DNA of 64,000 bases from Halocatena marina (GCF_023276375.1 NZ_JALLPK010000001.1:1054001-1118000); one strand, 5' to 3'. Numbered from the stretch's first letter, positions 1 to 8,711 are shown. Translations and numbers: made by a program. Notes: generated by a model from the sequence alone, not told the origin.

Positions 1-785
1 TCTAACTTCGAGTTGATGCGAACGAGCTTATCGTACAGCATCTCGAACTGGTGAATGAGCTTCGTCTCATTCTTGTAACCGAGGACGTTCATCGTCCCAA
101 GTGTCTCAGCCCACGAGCCTCGTAGCTCCTTTTTGTCGTTTTTCACCTCCACGTTCGTCATCGGCTCGAAATGATAGTAGCCGACGATGTGGTCGGTCCA
201 CCCACTGACCTGATTGTTGTTGTACGCCACGATGTTGGGCATCTGGACGATGGGGTGCATCGGAACGTCTTTGCCGAGTGTCGTCTGGATATCGTGGAGC
301 ATCTGGATCCGCTTTTGCTCGTCTTTTTCCTGTAGCTGCTCCATCAACGTTGGATCGAGATCCTTGTTCGCGTAGCCAGTGAAATTTCCTTGATCGGCCG
401 TAACGTTCGAGGAGTGGAACTGCTCGGGCATCCGGACGCCCGGATCGATACCGAGCCCGCGAGACCAGGTGGCGAATGAAAAGTCGTGCTCCTGAGTGAT
501 CTTCGTGTACAGCGTCCCCCATTCGAACACCTGTACTTTCACATTGAGGCCCAGATTGTTGAGTTGTTCACCGACGAGATTGATCGCGTCGTGGCGAGCA
601 GGGTTGTAATTGGCAGGATTATTCAGATACTTGTACTGTGGAAGCTCACTCCCCGCGTTTTCTGCACCTCCGCTACTACTTTCTAAACTACTGCATCCAG
701 CGAGACTCGCCAATCCACCAAGCCCAGTTGCTGTGGTAAGCTTTAAAAATTCACGTCTATCAACATCATTGTTATCAATTAGCAT
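1..785 (-). CDS. ABC transporter substrate-binding lipoprotein (family 5), N-terminal part only
   Basis: The frame is open from the ATG at 785 down to base 1, so the C-terminal end, or more likely a large part of the protein, lies outside the window. The start gives a twin-arginine motif (DRREFLK, residues 9-15) followed by a lipobox (LASLAGC), so the protein should be exported by Tat and lipid-anchored as a surface solute receptor. What follows resembles the C-terminal lobe of peptide/oligosaccharide-binding SBP_bac_5 proteins (for example the VQVFEWGTLYTKI and KDVPMHPIVQMPNIVAYNN regions). The visible part is therefore short for a full receptor (usually 520-600 aa), so the gene may lack the usual N-terminal lobe. 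The ligand cannot be told. A second, complete system of the same family lies at 26358-32493. Confidence 0.8.
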   Translation of the reverse strand, partial: MLIDNNDVDRREFLKLTTATGLGGLASLAGCSSLESSSGGAENAGSELPQYKYLNNPANYNPARHDAINLVGEQLNNLGLNVKVQVFEWGTLYTKITQEHDFSFATWSRGLGIDPGVRMPEQFHSSNVTADQGNFTGYANKDLDPTLMEQLQEKDEQKRIQMLHDIQTTLGKDVPMHPIVQMPNIVAYNNNQVSGWTDHIVGYYHFEPMTNVEVKNDKKELRGSWAETLGTMNVLGYKNETKLIHQFEMLYDKLVRINSKL

Positions 786-896
786 CTGTACACAGGGTTC
801 AACTGAACGGTAATAAATTGTAGGGAATAAGTGTTATACTATCACACTATTATATCCATGTTAGGTATATAACTAAAAATGAACTCGTAACATCAG

Positions 897-2384
897 CTAT
901 TCCGGGGAAAGACGGGCAGTAAGTCGAATCGCCGGCGCTGTGATTGCGTATGGGACCGTCGAACGATGCTTTGTACACGTACCAGTTACTGTCTCGCGTC
1001 GGCTGCCGAGCATCGAAATGGACTGTATGTCGGACAGAGAGACAATGACAGTCCCATCGGTAAATGGCTGTGCTCGTTCTGCCCCGTCGATTGTATACCC
1101 AATCTGAATCGGGAACGCAAGGGTCTGGTTCGTGGCTTCGTCCGAGAACTCCGAAGGGGTAGTCTCGGCGATATCTTTCGCATACTGAACGCTCGGGGGC
1201 ATCGAGCTCTGGCGCTTTGTCTCTGTTGCATCGTTGAGTAGCCGTGCTGACTCAACCGACTCTATCCGCACCGCTGCTCCCGTACGGAGCGACGTGCGTG
1301 ATGTGTCTCCCGCTGTAACGGAGAGGTGCCGAGAGTGAATCCGCGGCGGACGTTCGTATCCGAGACTCGGGACAACCGTTCCCGCCGGGACCGTCTCCTC
1401 CTCAATAGCCGACGCGGTGTCGTGGAGATGGTTCCGAACGATTCCTTCAGACACGAGCGTTACAGGGGTTGTCGTTCTCCCTTCAGCGTCGAACGCCCGC
1501 GCTGTCCACGAGCCAGCACAGACACCGTCTTCGATCTGAAGCGAACGCGGTCCGATTCGGTCACCGACTGCGAACGGACTCGACCCGAAATACTTCATAT
1601 CGATCTCCAGATAATGGCAAACTTCGTGGAATAGTTCTGCTGCAGCACGCGGACCGAACACGATTTCAGTCGGACTATCGATGTCGGGCGGCGTTCGAAG
1701 ACATCTTGCCTCGCCATTTCTTCGCGCGTGTGATGCCACTTCCTCAAACTGTTTTTCGAGCGTATCGAGAAACGACATTCCGGCTGTGCTCCCGAAATGG
1801 CGCTGCATCTTCGGCGCGTTAGTCGGGTCAACAACTATCTCTACCGACGCGCGCTCAAGCGTCGAGCGGACGGTCGTTCCAGTCGTCGTCAGCAACGCCG
1901 ATTGAATGCGAGTATCGTGATACGATGCCCGTGCTCGTTCGAGGGAGAGACCGTCCATTGCATCTTCGAACGCCGATTGAACGATCTCGAGCTTCTCACT
2001 CGGACTCTGGTTGTCGAGCGATCCGCCAACAGACCATCCCGGATGCATCGCTTGATGGGTCGTTCCCTGGTCGTACCGTGCCGGAGTGTGCTGGTCGAGA
2101 AGACGTGCCGATTGAATCGATCGTCCTACGAGATCAGCGAGGTGTGATTCTTCAAGTGAAGTCGTAAACCGATAGTCTGCACTTCCCTCAACGAACACAC
2201 GCCACCAAACAGCGTTCTGTGAGTGTTCTGTTCCAGGTTCGAGTTCAGCGAGCGTTACTCTTCCCTCTGTGCTTTCTTTCATTACACAACCAACTTCTGC
2301 GTGGCTAACATCCTCCGATTCGAGCCGTGATGTCACCCATTCAGCGGCGTTGAGGCTGTCTCCGAAGCCATCCATATCCGCCAT
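897..2384 (-). CDS. TldD/PmbA family metalloprotease-like protein
   Basis: 495 aa, cytoplasmic, no signal peptide. Its central region matches TldD: a metal-site helix LFHEVCHYLEID, then GDRIGPRSLQIEDGV and EGIVRNHLHDTASA, which correspond to the 'lineage' loop and the conserved GYLHD-like segment of TldD. TldD/TldE proteins form a protease that trims small proteins or modified peptides. The motif here is HEVCH (HExxH), whereas classical TldD has HExxGH, so the spacing is one residue shorter. No PmbA/TldE partner is visible in the window. It is divergent from an M28 peptidase with about 97 bp between the two starts, so they may share a regulatory region. Family assignment is firm; substrate unknown. 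Confidence 0.82.
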   Translation of the reverse strand: MADMDGFGDSLNAAEWVTSRLESEDVSHAEVGCVMKESTEGRVTLAELEPGTEHSQNAVWWRVFVEGSADYRFTTSLEESHLADLVGRSIQSARLLDQHTPARYDQGTTHQAMHPGWSVGGSLDNQSPSEKLEIVQSAFEDAMDGLSLERARASYHDTRIQSALLTTTGTTVRSTLERASVEIVVDPTNAPKMQRHFGSTAGMSFLDTLEKQFEEVASHARRNGEARCLRTPPDIDSPTEIVFGPRAAAELFHEVCHYLEIDMKYFGSSPFAVGDRIGPRSLQIEDGVCAGSWTARAFDAEGRTTTPVTLVSEGIVRNHLHDTASAIEEETVPAGTVVPSLGYERPPRIHSRHLSVTAGDTSRTSLRTGAAVRIESVESARLLNDATETKRQSSMPPSVQYAKDIAETTPSEFSDEATNQTLAFPIQIGYTIDGAERAQPFTDGTVIVSLSDIQSISMLGSRRETVTGTCTKHRSTVPYAITAPAIRLTARLSPE

Positions 2385-2481
2385 TCGCTCGGAACTGGTG
2401 AAGTTCGTTCCGCCTTCGTGAAACCCTCGCTAAACCAAATCTACATTATACTTACTCTCCTTGTCTAGTTCACTACGAACA

Positions 2482-3852
2482 ATGGACACATTACCCACGG
2501 CAATTGTTGGCGATGCATACACGAGTTCTCATCTTTGGAATCTTCTCTGTGATCTTGTCGACCTCGACAATAGAATGGCTGGACAGGAGGGTGAAGCAGA
2601 AGGCGCACAGCTGGTGAAAGACGCGTTCGACTCGTATGGCCTGCGTGATGCTTCGATAACTGAATTCGAGATCCCCGGCTGGTGGCGTGGATCGAGTTCG
2701 CTCACTGTCGAACATGAGCGAACACACGCATTCGATGCACAACACGAGACGGTCGCGCTACCTGGAACACCGAGTGGCGATGTGACCGCCGAAATCATCG
2801 ATATCGGACACGGTCTCCCCGAAGACTTTCAAACGACTGACGTAGCGGGGAAGCTCGTGCTCGCCTCAAGTCTCACCCCAGACGGGTACGGACGATGGAT
2901 TCATCGCGGAGAGAAGTACGGAGCAGCTGTTCGCGGTGGTGCGGCTGGATTCCTCTTTCGTAATCACCTTGACGGGAACCTCCCACCGACTGGGAGTGTC
3001 GGCAACGAGGATGGACCTGGTGACATTCCAGCTATTGGCGTCTCGAAGGAGGTCGGGAAGCGACTCGTCCGCTACTGTGAGGACAGTGAGACTCGCGCTC
3101 GGCTGGCGATTGATTGTCGAAACGAACGGACGACGACCCGAAATATCGAGGCGGTAGTTGGCCCTGAAACCGACGAAGAGGTGCTTGTCACCGCTCACAT
3201 CGATGCCCACGATATCGGTGAAGGAGCCAATGATAACGGTGTTGGGACAGTGCTTGTCACCGAAATTGGTCGTCTCCTCATGCAGATCGCCGACGATATC
3301 GAGACCCGCGTTCGCTGTCTCGTCTTTGGTGCTGAGGAGGTCGGTCTCTACGGAGCGTACGAGTGGACCGAAACGCACGACCTCGCGCGCGTAAAATGCA
3401 TCATCAATTTAGACGGCGCTGGTTACTCCCGCACTGCTGATATCTACACACATGGATACGACGCTATCGGTGAAGCATTCACAGCGGTGCAGGACGAATT
3501 CGGTGTCCCTGTCGAAATATCGTCAGATATTCGCCCACACAGCGACCATTGGCCGTTTGTCCAACGCGGCGTTCCGGGTGCACAAGGCCGTTCGGTTGCA
3601 GATGACAGCGGGCGTGGCTGGGGGCACACGCACGGCGACACGCTCGACAAACTCGATGTACGGGACCTCCGTGATCTGTCTGTTGTTTTCACTGCGGGTA
3701 TCCTCGAACTCGCACGAGCAGATCGAGAGATTCCACACAAACCTGTCTCGGAGATTCGTGCAGCGACGATTGAGCAAGACTACGAAGCGGGGATGCGAAA
3801 TGCCGGCACCTGGCCCTTCGAGGAAACGAATACAACAGAGGACGACGATTGA
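2482..3852 (+). CDS. M28 family zinc aminopeptidase
   Basis: 456 aa from the ATG at 2482; an upstream in-frame TTG at 2461 is less likely. The C-terminal half carries the M28 di-zinc site in order: TAHIDAHD (His ligand), GANDNGVG (bridging Asp), FGAEEVGLYGA (catalytic Glu-Glu pair), NLDGAGY (Asp ligand) and GWGHTHGDTLDK (His ligand). The middle part (about residues 95-190) looks like a PA domain inserted before the catalytic domain. No signal peptide is present, so it should act in the cytoplasm, releasing N-terminal residues from peptides. It is divergent from the TldD-like gene, which suggests a small peptide-degradation module next to the peptide-type binding protein at the left edge. Confidence 0.88.
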   Translation: MDTLPTAIVGDAYTSSHLWNLLCDLVDLDNRMAGQEGEAEGAQLVKDAFDSYGLRDASITEFEIPGWWRGSSSLTVEHERTHAFDAQHETVALPGTPSGDVTAEIIDIGHGLPEDFQTTDVAGKLVLASSLTPDGYGRWIHRGEKYGAAVRGGAAGFLFRNHLDGNLPPTGSVGNEDGPGDIPAIGVSKEVGKRLVRYCEDSETRARLAIDCRNERTTTRNIEAVVGPETDEEVLVTAHIDAHDIGEGANDNGVGTVLVTEIGRLLMQIADDIETRVRCLVFGAEEVGLYGAYEWTETHDLARVKCIINLDGAGYSRTADIYTHGYDAIGEAFTAVQDEFGVPVEISSDIRPHSDHWPFVQRGVPGAQGRSVADDSGRGWGHTHGDTLDKLDVRDLRDLSVVFTAGILELARADREIPHKPVSEIRAATIEQDYEAGMRNAGTWPFEETNTTEDDD

Positions 3853-3965
3853 TGGCTCGATTTGTCCGTGATTGCGTTGCTCGACGTTCGGTCACCGATA
3901 GCAACAGTTGAATGTATATCGGCGATTGATTGTTCCACGATTTTGCCGCTCACAAACACTGTGGC

Positions 3966-4385
3966 GTGGCGCGTACCTTTGTGAGTCGCACCGTTCTCGG
4001 CGATTTTCCATTCTTATTGGAGCTAGTTTCCACGCTTGTTTGGTCGGATACACCATACCAGTTAGTGCTGGTGAACCCCCCTTTCCTCGCCGTCTTAGCG
4101 GCGATCGCTATTGTCGTTGGTGTGGCAATGGTTCATGCCTATCGCAACGATGGGCTGCTCGTGACTACACTGCTGACTGTTGCAGTCGGAGTCGCAGGAA
4201 TCCCCAGGTTGCATCTCGAAGATAGTTTAGGTCCGGTTCTAGCGGTAACGCTGGTTGAGTCTCTCGCACTTATCGTGTGGTTTGCCGGTCTAGGGATTGG
4301 AGCATTTGTTGTCGGGGTTGTCGACGTGTTGTACTTCATATTATGCGAAATCACGATCATCGAAAAGAAATCACCAACGCAGTGA
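3966..4385 (+). CDS. small multi-pass membrane protein, unknown function
   Basis: 139 aa from a GTG at 3966; a TTG at 3930 in the same frame is an alternative. At least three hydrophobic segments are visible: around PPFLAVLAAIAIVVGVAMV, LLVTTLLTVAVGVAGI and a C-terminal pair around AVTLVESLALIVWFAGLG/GAFVVGVVDVLYFIL. The tail ends in the charged EKKSPTQ. I recognise no family. Hydrophobicity periodicity and acidic/basic loop placement support a real gene, but the start is uncertain and no clear ribosome-binding site is visible. Confidence 0.5.
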   Translation: MARTFVSRTVLGDFPFLLELVSTLVWSDTPYQLVLVNPPFLAVLAAIAIVVGVAMVHAYRNDGLLVTTLLTVAVGVAGIPRLHLEDSLGPVLAVTLVESLALIVWFAGLGIGAFVVGVVDVLYFILCEITIIEKKSPTQ

Positions 4386-4532
4386 GTACGAGAATCCACA
4401 CGCCTGTGATGGCCCAACACCGAGAGCGATCGGCTGCACCTAGTGCAGATCAGTACCTCGGGTGCGATGAGATACAAAGCCTTACGAAAGCAATAATGGT
4501 TGGATTGCGGGTCACTGCAAGTACAGCACGTC

Positions 4533-5204
4533 TCAGTACCCGTGTGTTCTTCGAACAATACGCTTGAAGTTTTCAAAGAGCTGTCCGGTAGCGACGTCAT
4601 CGAACGAGAACTGCTCCGATTGCCATCCGAAGTCGTCGATGAGGTCGTCCCGGTGTGTGGCTGTAATCTCTGGATGGAACTGTATCGTCCATAGTGGTGC
4701 AGTCCGGTGGCGAGTCCCAAACACGCGAGCGTGATCGGCTGACGCGATAATTTCCATGTTCTCCCCCGGCTCTGTCACGACGTCGCTGTGTAGCGAAACG
4801 ACAACTGGATCGACTCCGTCGAACAGCGGATCGTCGGCTAAGTTCGCCCCAACGAGTGTCGCCGTGGTTTCGACCTTTTCGACGGTGCTACCGAGCGCCG
4901 AATTGATTACTTGGTGGCCAAAACAGACGCCGAGCGTTGGAATGTCTCGATCAACAAGTTCGCGGACGAGTTCCTCCTGTTCAGTGATCCACGGACGGCT
5001 GTCAGACTCATAAACTGCCGCCGTGCTGCCAGTTAAGATGACGCCGTCTGCCTCGTCGAGAGAGATACGTTCGCCCGCGACAAAATCGACCGCCTCGGCA
5101 GTGGGGAACCGCGCTGTCAACGCGTCGCAGTGATACGCACACTCCGGATCGACCTCGTTGCGAACGACGTACAAATCCAACGAATCTCTATTGCTAACAG
5201 ACAT
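4533..5204 (-). CDS. type 1 glutamine amidotransferase (GMP synthase-like)
   Basis: 223 aa with the complete class I amidotransferase triad: nucleophile Cys94 in GVCFGHQ, and His177/Glu179 in QFHPEI. These enzymes hydrolyse glutamine and pass ammonia to a synthase, but stand-alone relatives also act on gamma-glutamyl compounds. No synthase partner is fused or adjacent, so it is a free-standing member, similar to the haloarchaeal proteins often labelled GMP synthase subunit A-like. No signal peptide. Substrate and partner cannot be told from context. Confidence 0.88.
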   Translation of the reverse strand: MSVSNRDSLDLYVVRNEVDPECAYHCDALTARFPTAEAVDFVAGERISLDEADGVILTGSTAAVYESDSRPWITEQEELVRELVDRDIPTLGVCFGHQVINSALGSTVEKVETTATLVGANLADDPLFDGVDPVVVSLHSDVVTEPGENMEIIASADHARVFGTRHRTAPLWTIQFHPEITATHRDDLIDDFGWQSEQFSFDDVATGQLFENFKRIVRRTHGY

Positions 5205-5785
5205 ATGTTCCAGTCTTCCGCTCTATCGCGCTTTGTCTTTCTGATTATTTAATAACCACTATCCACTCCTTACAACTGTCTGTTCTGTTACTGCCTCGTT
5301 TTGCCCCGTTGACCGTAGAGATCGGTATCCCGCCACGCATTTCATACCTTGTTGAACGACGAGAATTCACGGTGTTTGCTGAACGGACGAACTCTCAGCA
5401 GAGCAACACAGCGATGTTGATCAATCCGTCCGCGATATCGAGCTGAGTGTCCGCTGCTCACTCAGCTCGACCGAACGACAAATCTCACAGCGGTCACTGA
5501 ACAAGCCGATATCGAATAATCATCTAGTTGAAAAGCCGTCACGGATACCTTGCGTACAGTTGCGGTCGTAGCCGCTGTCACGTGGTGTTTCGGGACCCGT
5601 AGACGCCCATTTTATCGGGAATATGACTGCAGAGCAGAGTAAAGCCTGCTCGATACAACCGAGACTGCATGTGGCTTGACGCCAATAGATGCCCAGCCGA
5701 AGGATCGTTCAGTGTGGATCCACCACGAATGGATGACCACTAAGGTCGAATACGAACCGTACCAAACGATAGACTGTCCGCTACC
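5205..5785. other. intergenic region, no convincing gene
   Basis: About 580 bp between a leftward amidotransferase start and the end of a leftward membrane-protein gene. Short open stretches exist but none has a good start or a recognisable family. It contains one strong perfect inverted repeat (5438-5470), listed separately. Confidence 0.5.
5438..5470. repeat. perfect 12-bp inverted repeat with 9-nt loop
   Basis: Left arm tcgagctgagtg (5438-5449) and right arm cactcagctcga (5459-5470) are exact reverse complements around a 9-nt loop. No T-tract follows, so it is not a typical archaeal terminator. It could be an operator or a transcript stem-loop. Confidence 0.6.
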
Positions 5786-7162
5786 TTAGTACGTTATAAG
5801 CCGATTGATGATGTCAGCATAGTCTTCACTGAATGAAATAGCCGTCTTTTCTCCCCGACGTGCACGCTCGATGAGACCATCCGCTTCGAGGCGGTTGAGG
5901 TGGTGTCTAACTGTTGAAATATCGTGCGTGAGCGTCTCTGCGATTGCCGTTGTGGTGGTTGGTTTATCGTCGATTTCGCGGATCGCGTTGAGAATGTCAG
6001 CCTTTGTTCCGTCTTCTTCGGCAGCTATCACGGTTTGAACGTCAGCGGTCAGTGTGTCGTCGACCATGGGATAATAGTGTCGACTCTCCTGTTGGGTTTC
6101 GTGAGCGAGAATCTCCGCGTTAACAAGTATTCGCGCGTGGCGTTCGATAGTCATCCGTGGATACTCTGTCTCCTGAGCCACGGCTGTGAGTGTCTGACCG
6201 GGCGTCACAGTGAGTGTCTCGTACAGTGCACGGCGAGCATCGTTTTCGAGGAGTCGCTGGGGATTCGATCGTCGCGCACCGAGACAGACCCACCACAGCT
6301 GGCCGATGATCTCAAATCCTCTATCAAATACATTGACGCCTCCCACGTGAACGAACTGCGATTGCATCCACGAAAGCCCAATTGCCGAATTCGATACCCC
6401 GAATCCAACCAGTCCTGCAAGCACTATACCCATAACGCCAAGACCGATCAATCCCGGCTCGAATCCGCCTACAATACGTCCAAATAACATCGACTGATCA
6501 TCGGCTGCTTTGGCAACTGGTGTATGCGTATCGTTGTGGTGTCCTCCGCTGTTCGTAGCGATCGAATCATCTGTGGATTGGACGTTGGACGTAGTGGGTG
6601 GACGTGTCGTTGAATCAGTTTCTGCGTGTGTTGGACCTCGATCAGCTGTTGTCTGCGTCGGAGCTGAGTGAGTAGTTGTGGCGGAACTGTTCACTGAGCT
6701 GGGTGTGTTTGGTAGGTGCTCTGTTTTTGCGATGGTGGAGGTCACTGTCGTCGTAGAGGATGGTGATACTCGTGGCTGTGGTGGCGACGAGTGGGTTCGT
6801 GATGGCGTGTCCTCCGGAGGCACTCGTGTTTCACGCGGGGTCGCTGTTGGTGTGGCTGTCGGCGTTGCTGTTGGGGCAGGCGTTATTGTCGGGGGACCAT
6901 CACCTTCGCCGGGGTCATCACCAGAGTCGTCATCACAGCCAACATCGATCGTACCGATGTTGAAGCACAAATAGACAGTCAGTCCACCTTTCGTTCCCCC
7001 CGCACTCGTATTTGAAGTTGTCGTGATATCCTTCTCTGAGACGGTATCCACAGGTATCGAAACAGCACCAAGAGAAAACAAGCCAACCGATATAATAATA
7101 CAAATTATAGATAGTGATACGAAGAATAGTTTACTAGTTGTTTGTAACATGATAGTTGACAT
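5786..7162 (-). CDS. membrane-anchored transcription-factor-like protein with extracellular Thr/Pro stalk
   Basis: 458 aa. Order of parts: hydrophobic N-terminal segment (about residues 10-34, signal peptide or membrane anchor); short region with two Cys (66 and 76); an acidic DDDSGDDPGEGDG stretch; a long Ser/Thr/Pro-rich stalk (about 90-215) with PTATPTATPTATP repeats; a transmembrane helix (about 237-256); then a C-terminal part with two winged-helix-like segments. These are around 305-365 (DARRALYETLTVTPGQTLTAVA..) and 385-445 (TKADILNAIREIDD..HDISTVRHHLNRLEADGLIER), the latter a clear ArsR/MarR-like HTH. The topology predicts an exposed sensor stalk and a cytoplasmic DNA-binding tail. 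Direct one-component membrane signalling is inference. Two stem-loops lie upstream at 7330-7417. Confidence 0.75.
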   Translation of the reverse strand: MSTIMLQTTSKLFFVSLSIICIIISVGLFSLGAVSIPVDTVSEKDITTTSNTSAGGTKGGLTVYLCFNIGTIDVGCDDDSGDDPGEGDGPPTITPAPTATPTATPTATPRETRVPPEDTPSRTHSSPPQPRVSPSSTTTVTSTIAKTEHLPNTPSSVNSSATTTHSAPTQTTADRGPTHAETDSTTRPPTTSNVQSTDDSIATNSGGHHNDTHTPVAKAADDQSMLFGRIVGGFEPGLIGLGVMGIVLAGLVGFGVSNSAIGLSWMQSQFVHVGGVNVFDRGFEIIGQLWWVCLGARRSNPQRLLENDARRALYETLTVTPGQTLTAVAQETEYPRMTIERHARILVNAEILAHETQQESRHYYPMVDDTLTADVQTVIAAEEDGTKADILNAIREIDDKPTTTTAIAETLTHDISTVRHHLNRLEADGLIERARRGEKTAISFSEDYADIINRLITY

Positions 7163-7329
7163 TCAAACCTACTAACAAAGAGCTTTTTGGTTATGTCTGT
7201 TTTATTGTGCAGTTCTATCAACAGAAAGCCAGCATAATTGGATGATATTTTACAATTGGCGGTTTTCTATAAAACACCGACTAGTATGTAAACTCCAGTA
7301 GTCACCACACGTATAGGAATAGGATGGTA

Positions 7330-7351
7330 GATACCCATCAGAGAGGGTATC
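7330..7351. repeat. 7-bp inverted repeat (gataccc/gggtatc)
   Basis: Perfect arms at 7330-7336 and 7345-7351 with an 8-nt loop. It sits only 2 bp before a longer inverted repeat, so the pair forms a tandem of potential hairpins or operator sites about 170-260 bp upstream of the membrane-anchored regulator. Confidence 0.5.
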
Positions 7352-7353
7352 GC

Positions 7354-7417
7354 TCACTCAACGACGGTCGCCAACGGTTGACACAAGATCGCTGATAACC
7401 CGACCGTCGTTGAATGA
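7354..7417. repeat. 17-bp inverted repeat around a 30-bp centre
   Basis: Left arm tcactcaacgacggtcg (7354-7370) and right arm cgaccgtcgttgaatga (7401-7417) match as reverse complements at 16 of 17 positions. The centre is 30 bp. It could be a protein-binding dyad, a transcript hairpin, or the remains of a very small mobile element; no flanking target duplication is evident. Confidence 0.6.
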
Positions 7418-7791
7418 ATACAGATGGGGTAATCCGATATATATTGTGGCAAATCCATCCAACCGTTAAGCCATAGACTGGTGTATCCAAAAGGCGAGTA
7501 TATCACCAGTGAAGCACCGACGTCAGATGCACTCAGGGTATAGTTCGTGACCTGACCATATTCCTCCCACCGATGTGGTATTAAAAGTATAATAATATTG
7601 CCAATTGTCTTCTATTAGATCGGTATCCTCTGAGTGACTAACAGAGATTCAACACAGCAGCGAGGATGCCTCAGCAATCGCTTTCCAGTGTATACCAGAA
7701 CAAATCCCTGGTCGTGACCTGATTGTCTCGATCATGTCTTGCTAATTTTAGCATTTGGTTACATCGATTGCTCACGAGATGGAGCAAATAG

Positions 7792-7842
7792 CCATATGAT
7801 GGTTAGGGTGTATTAAGTGCAACACTATCATTATCAAATAGT
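7792..7842 (+). promoter_or_regulatory. promoter of the first PadR gene, with dyad and TATA-like box
   Basis: A short dyad ccatatgatgg (7792-7802) precedes a TATA-like box tattaag (7811-7817). The box lies about 26 bp before the ATG at 7843, the spacing expected for a leaderless haloarchaeal transcript. The same layout recurs at 9955-10005. PadR proteins often repress their own promoter, so the dyad is a candidate operator (inference). Confidence 0.55.
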
Positions 7843-8202
7843 ATGTCGACAACAGTGTCGGACACATCTGAATTCGGTATTGCACCAGAATTATCCGCGT
7901 TCCAACAGCATATCCTTACAATTCTAGCAAAGAAGCCCCGCTATGGGCTGGCGATCAAGCGCGAACTAGACGCCTACTACGATCAGGAAACCAACCATGG
8001 GCGGCTCTACCAAAATCTTAGTACTCTCGTTGAGTTGGGCCTCGTCGAAAAAAGCGCACGTGATAAACGGACGAACGAGTATGCACTGACTGAGGCTGGG
8101 CGCGACACGATTGCCACGCAACTGTCGTGGGTCTTCTCACGGTTCGTCACCGATGAGGACCGCGCGACGGAACTCGAAACCCTCGTCGACGACGCTCGCT
8201 AG
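7843..8202 (+). CDS. PadR family transcriptional regulator, copy 1
   Basis: 119 aa. The winged-helix core reads FQQHILTILAKKPRYGLAIKREL, then GRLYQNLSTLVELGLVEKSARDKRTNEYALTEAGR, which is the PadR DNA-binding fold; the tail after it is short, so it is a minimal form. It is 87% identical (103 of 119 residues by hand count) to the protein at 10006-10365. Changes cluster in the first helices (residues 11-32) and around residues 57-61 near the recognition helix, so the two copies may prefer different operators or signals. PadR regulators are usually repressors that respond to small ligands. The DsbA-like gene lies between the two copies and is a candidate target. Confidence 0.88.
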   Translation: MSTTVSDTSEFGIAPELSAFQQHILTILAKKPRYGLAIKRELDAYYDQETNHGRLYQNLSTLVELGLVEKSARDKRTNEYALTEAGRDTIATQLSWVFSRFVTDEDRATELETLVDDAR

Positions 8203-8235
8203 GTAGACACAACGGCACCCATTTCCCATCAGCCC

Positions 8236-8259
8236 CCAGCACGTCTGGAGTCGTGCTGG
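8236..8259 (+). terminator. hairpin downstream of PadR copy 1
   Basis: Arms ccagcacg (8236-8243) and cgtgctgg (8252-8259) are perfect, with an 8-nt loop, 34 bp after the stop codon. The hairpin is conserved at the same offset behind the second copy. Only a weak T-tract follows, so it may act in 3'-end formation or RNA stability rather than as a classical terminator. Confidence 0.5.
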
Positions 8260-8262
8260 ATC

Positions 8263-8711
8263 TCCTCGTATTCGATTCGCCGAGAGAAATCTCAGATACC
8301 ATCAGTAATTGACTGAGGAATGCTCAGTCCCCGGCGGTGGCATGTTGGATGATAGTATCAAGAGCCGAAGTCCGGTAGGAATCGGTGTGGGTAGTGTTTT
8401 CTGACATACACAATCTGATAAATTTGTCTGTTTTGATATATCATAAACATAGTAGATTACAAACTATACAATCTTATGATATTTCCTCAGTGTTTTATGA
8501 GAATAGTCAAATAGATTTAGATAGTGCGGTATAATCTTCTTATTGCTATCTAATCTGGACTCATAATGATCATAGAGTGCTGTATACAGAAAATCGAAAA
8601 CATTACATATTTATAGTTACCTATATTCTATTCGCTAAAAGGAGAATATATCACTCAGATATGTGTGGAATAAGTCAATCAAAATTATATAAAATTATCT
8701 AAACAAATAGT
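8263..8711. other. AT-rich intergenic region, no gene seen
   Basis: Strongly AT-rich from about 8400 to 8711, unlike the coding DNA around it. A weak inverted repeat ttagatag/ctatctaa (8517-8524 and 8546-8553) is present. The promoter of the DsbA-like gene should lie in the last 100 bp. Confidence 0.45.

Larger units (their letters stand above)
7163..7842. other. intergenic region with two stem-loops, no gene seen
   Basis: 680 bp between the divergent starts of the membrane-anchored regulator and the first PadR gene. The part near 7163-7320 is AT-rich and should hold the leftward promoter. Two inverted repeats (7330-7351 and 7354-7417) and the left end of the 518-bp duplication (from 7745) lie here. 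No coding frame is convincing. Confidence 0.5.
7745..8262. repeat. 518-bp direct duplication, copy 1 (PadR gene, promoter and terminator)
   Basis: Matches 9908-10425 over the full length with no insertion or deletion: the start codons (98 bp in) and the hairpins (491 bp in) sit at identical offsets. It includes about 98 bp of upstream sequence, the 360-bp gene and the terminator-like hairpin. The last 60-70 bp before the start codon differ at a single position. Confidence 0.85.

Noticed and set aside
6840-6900. Tandem repeat coding for PTATPTATPTATP in the membrane-anchored regulator
   Set aside because: In-frame stalk sequence; not an independent repeat element.
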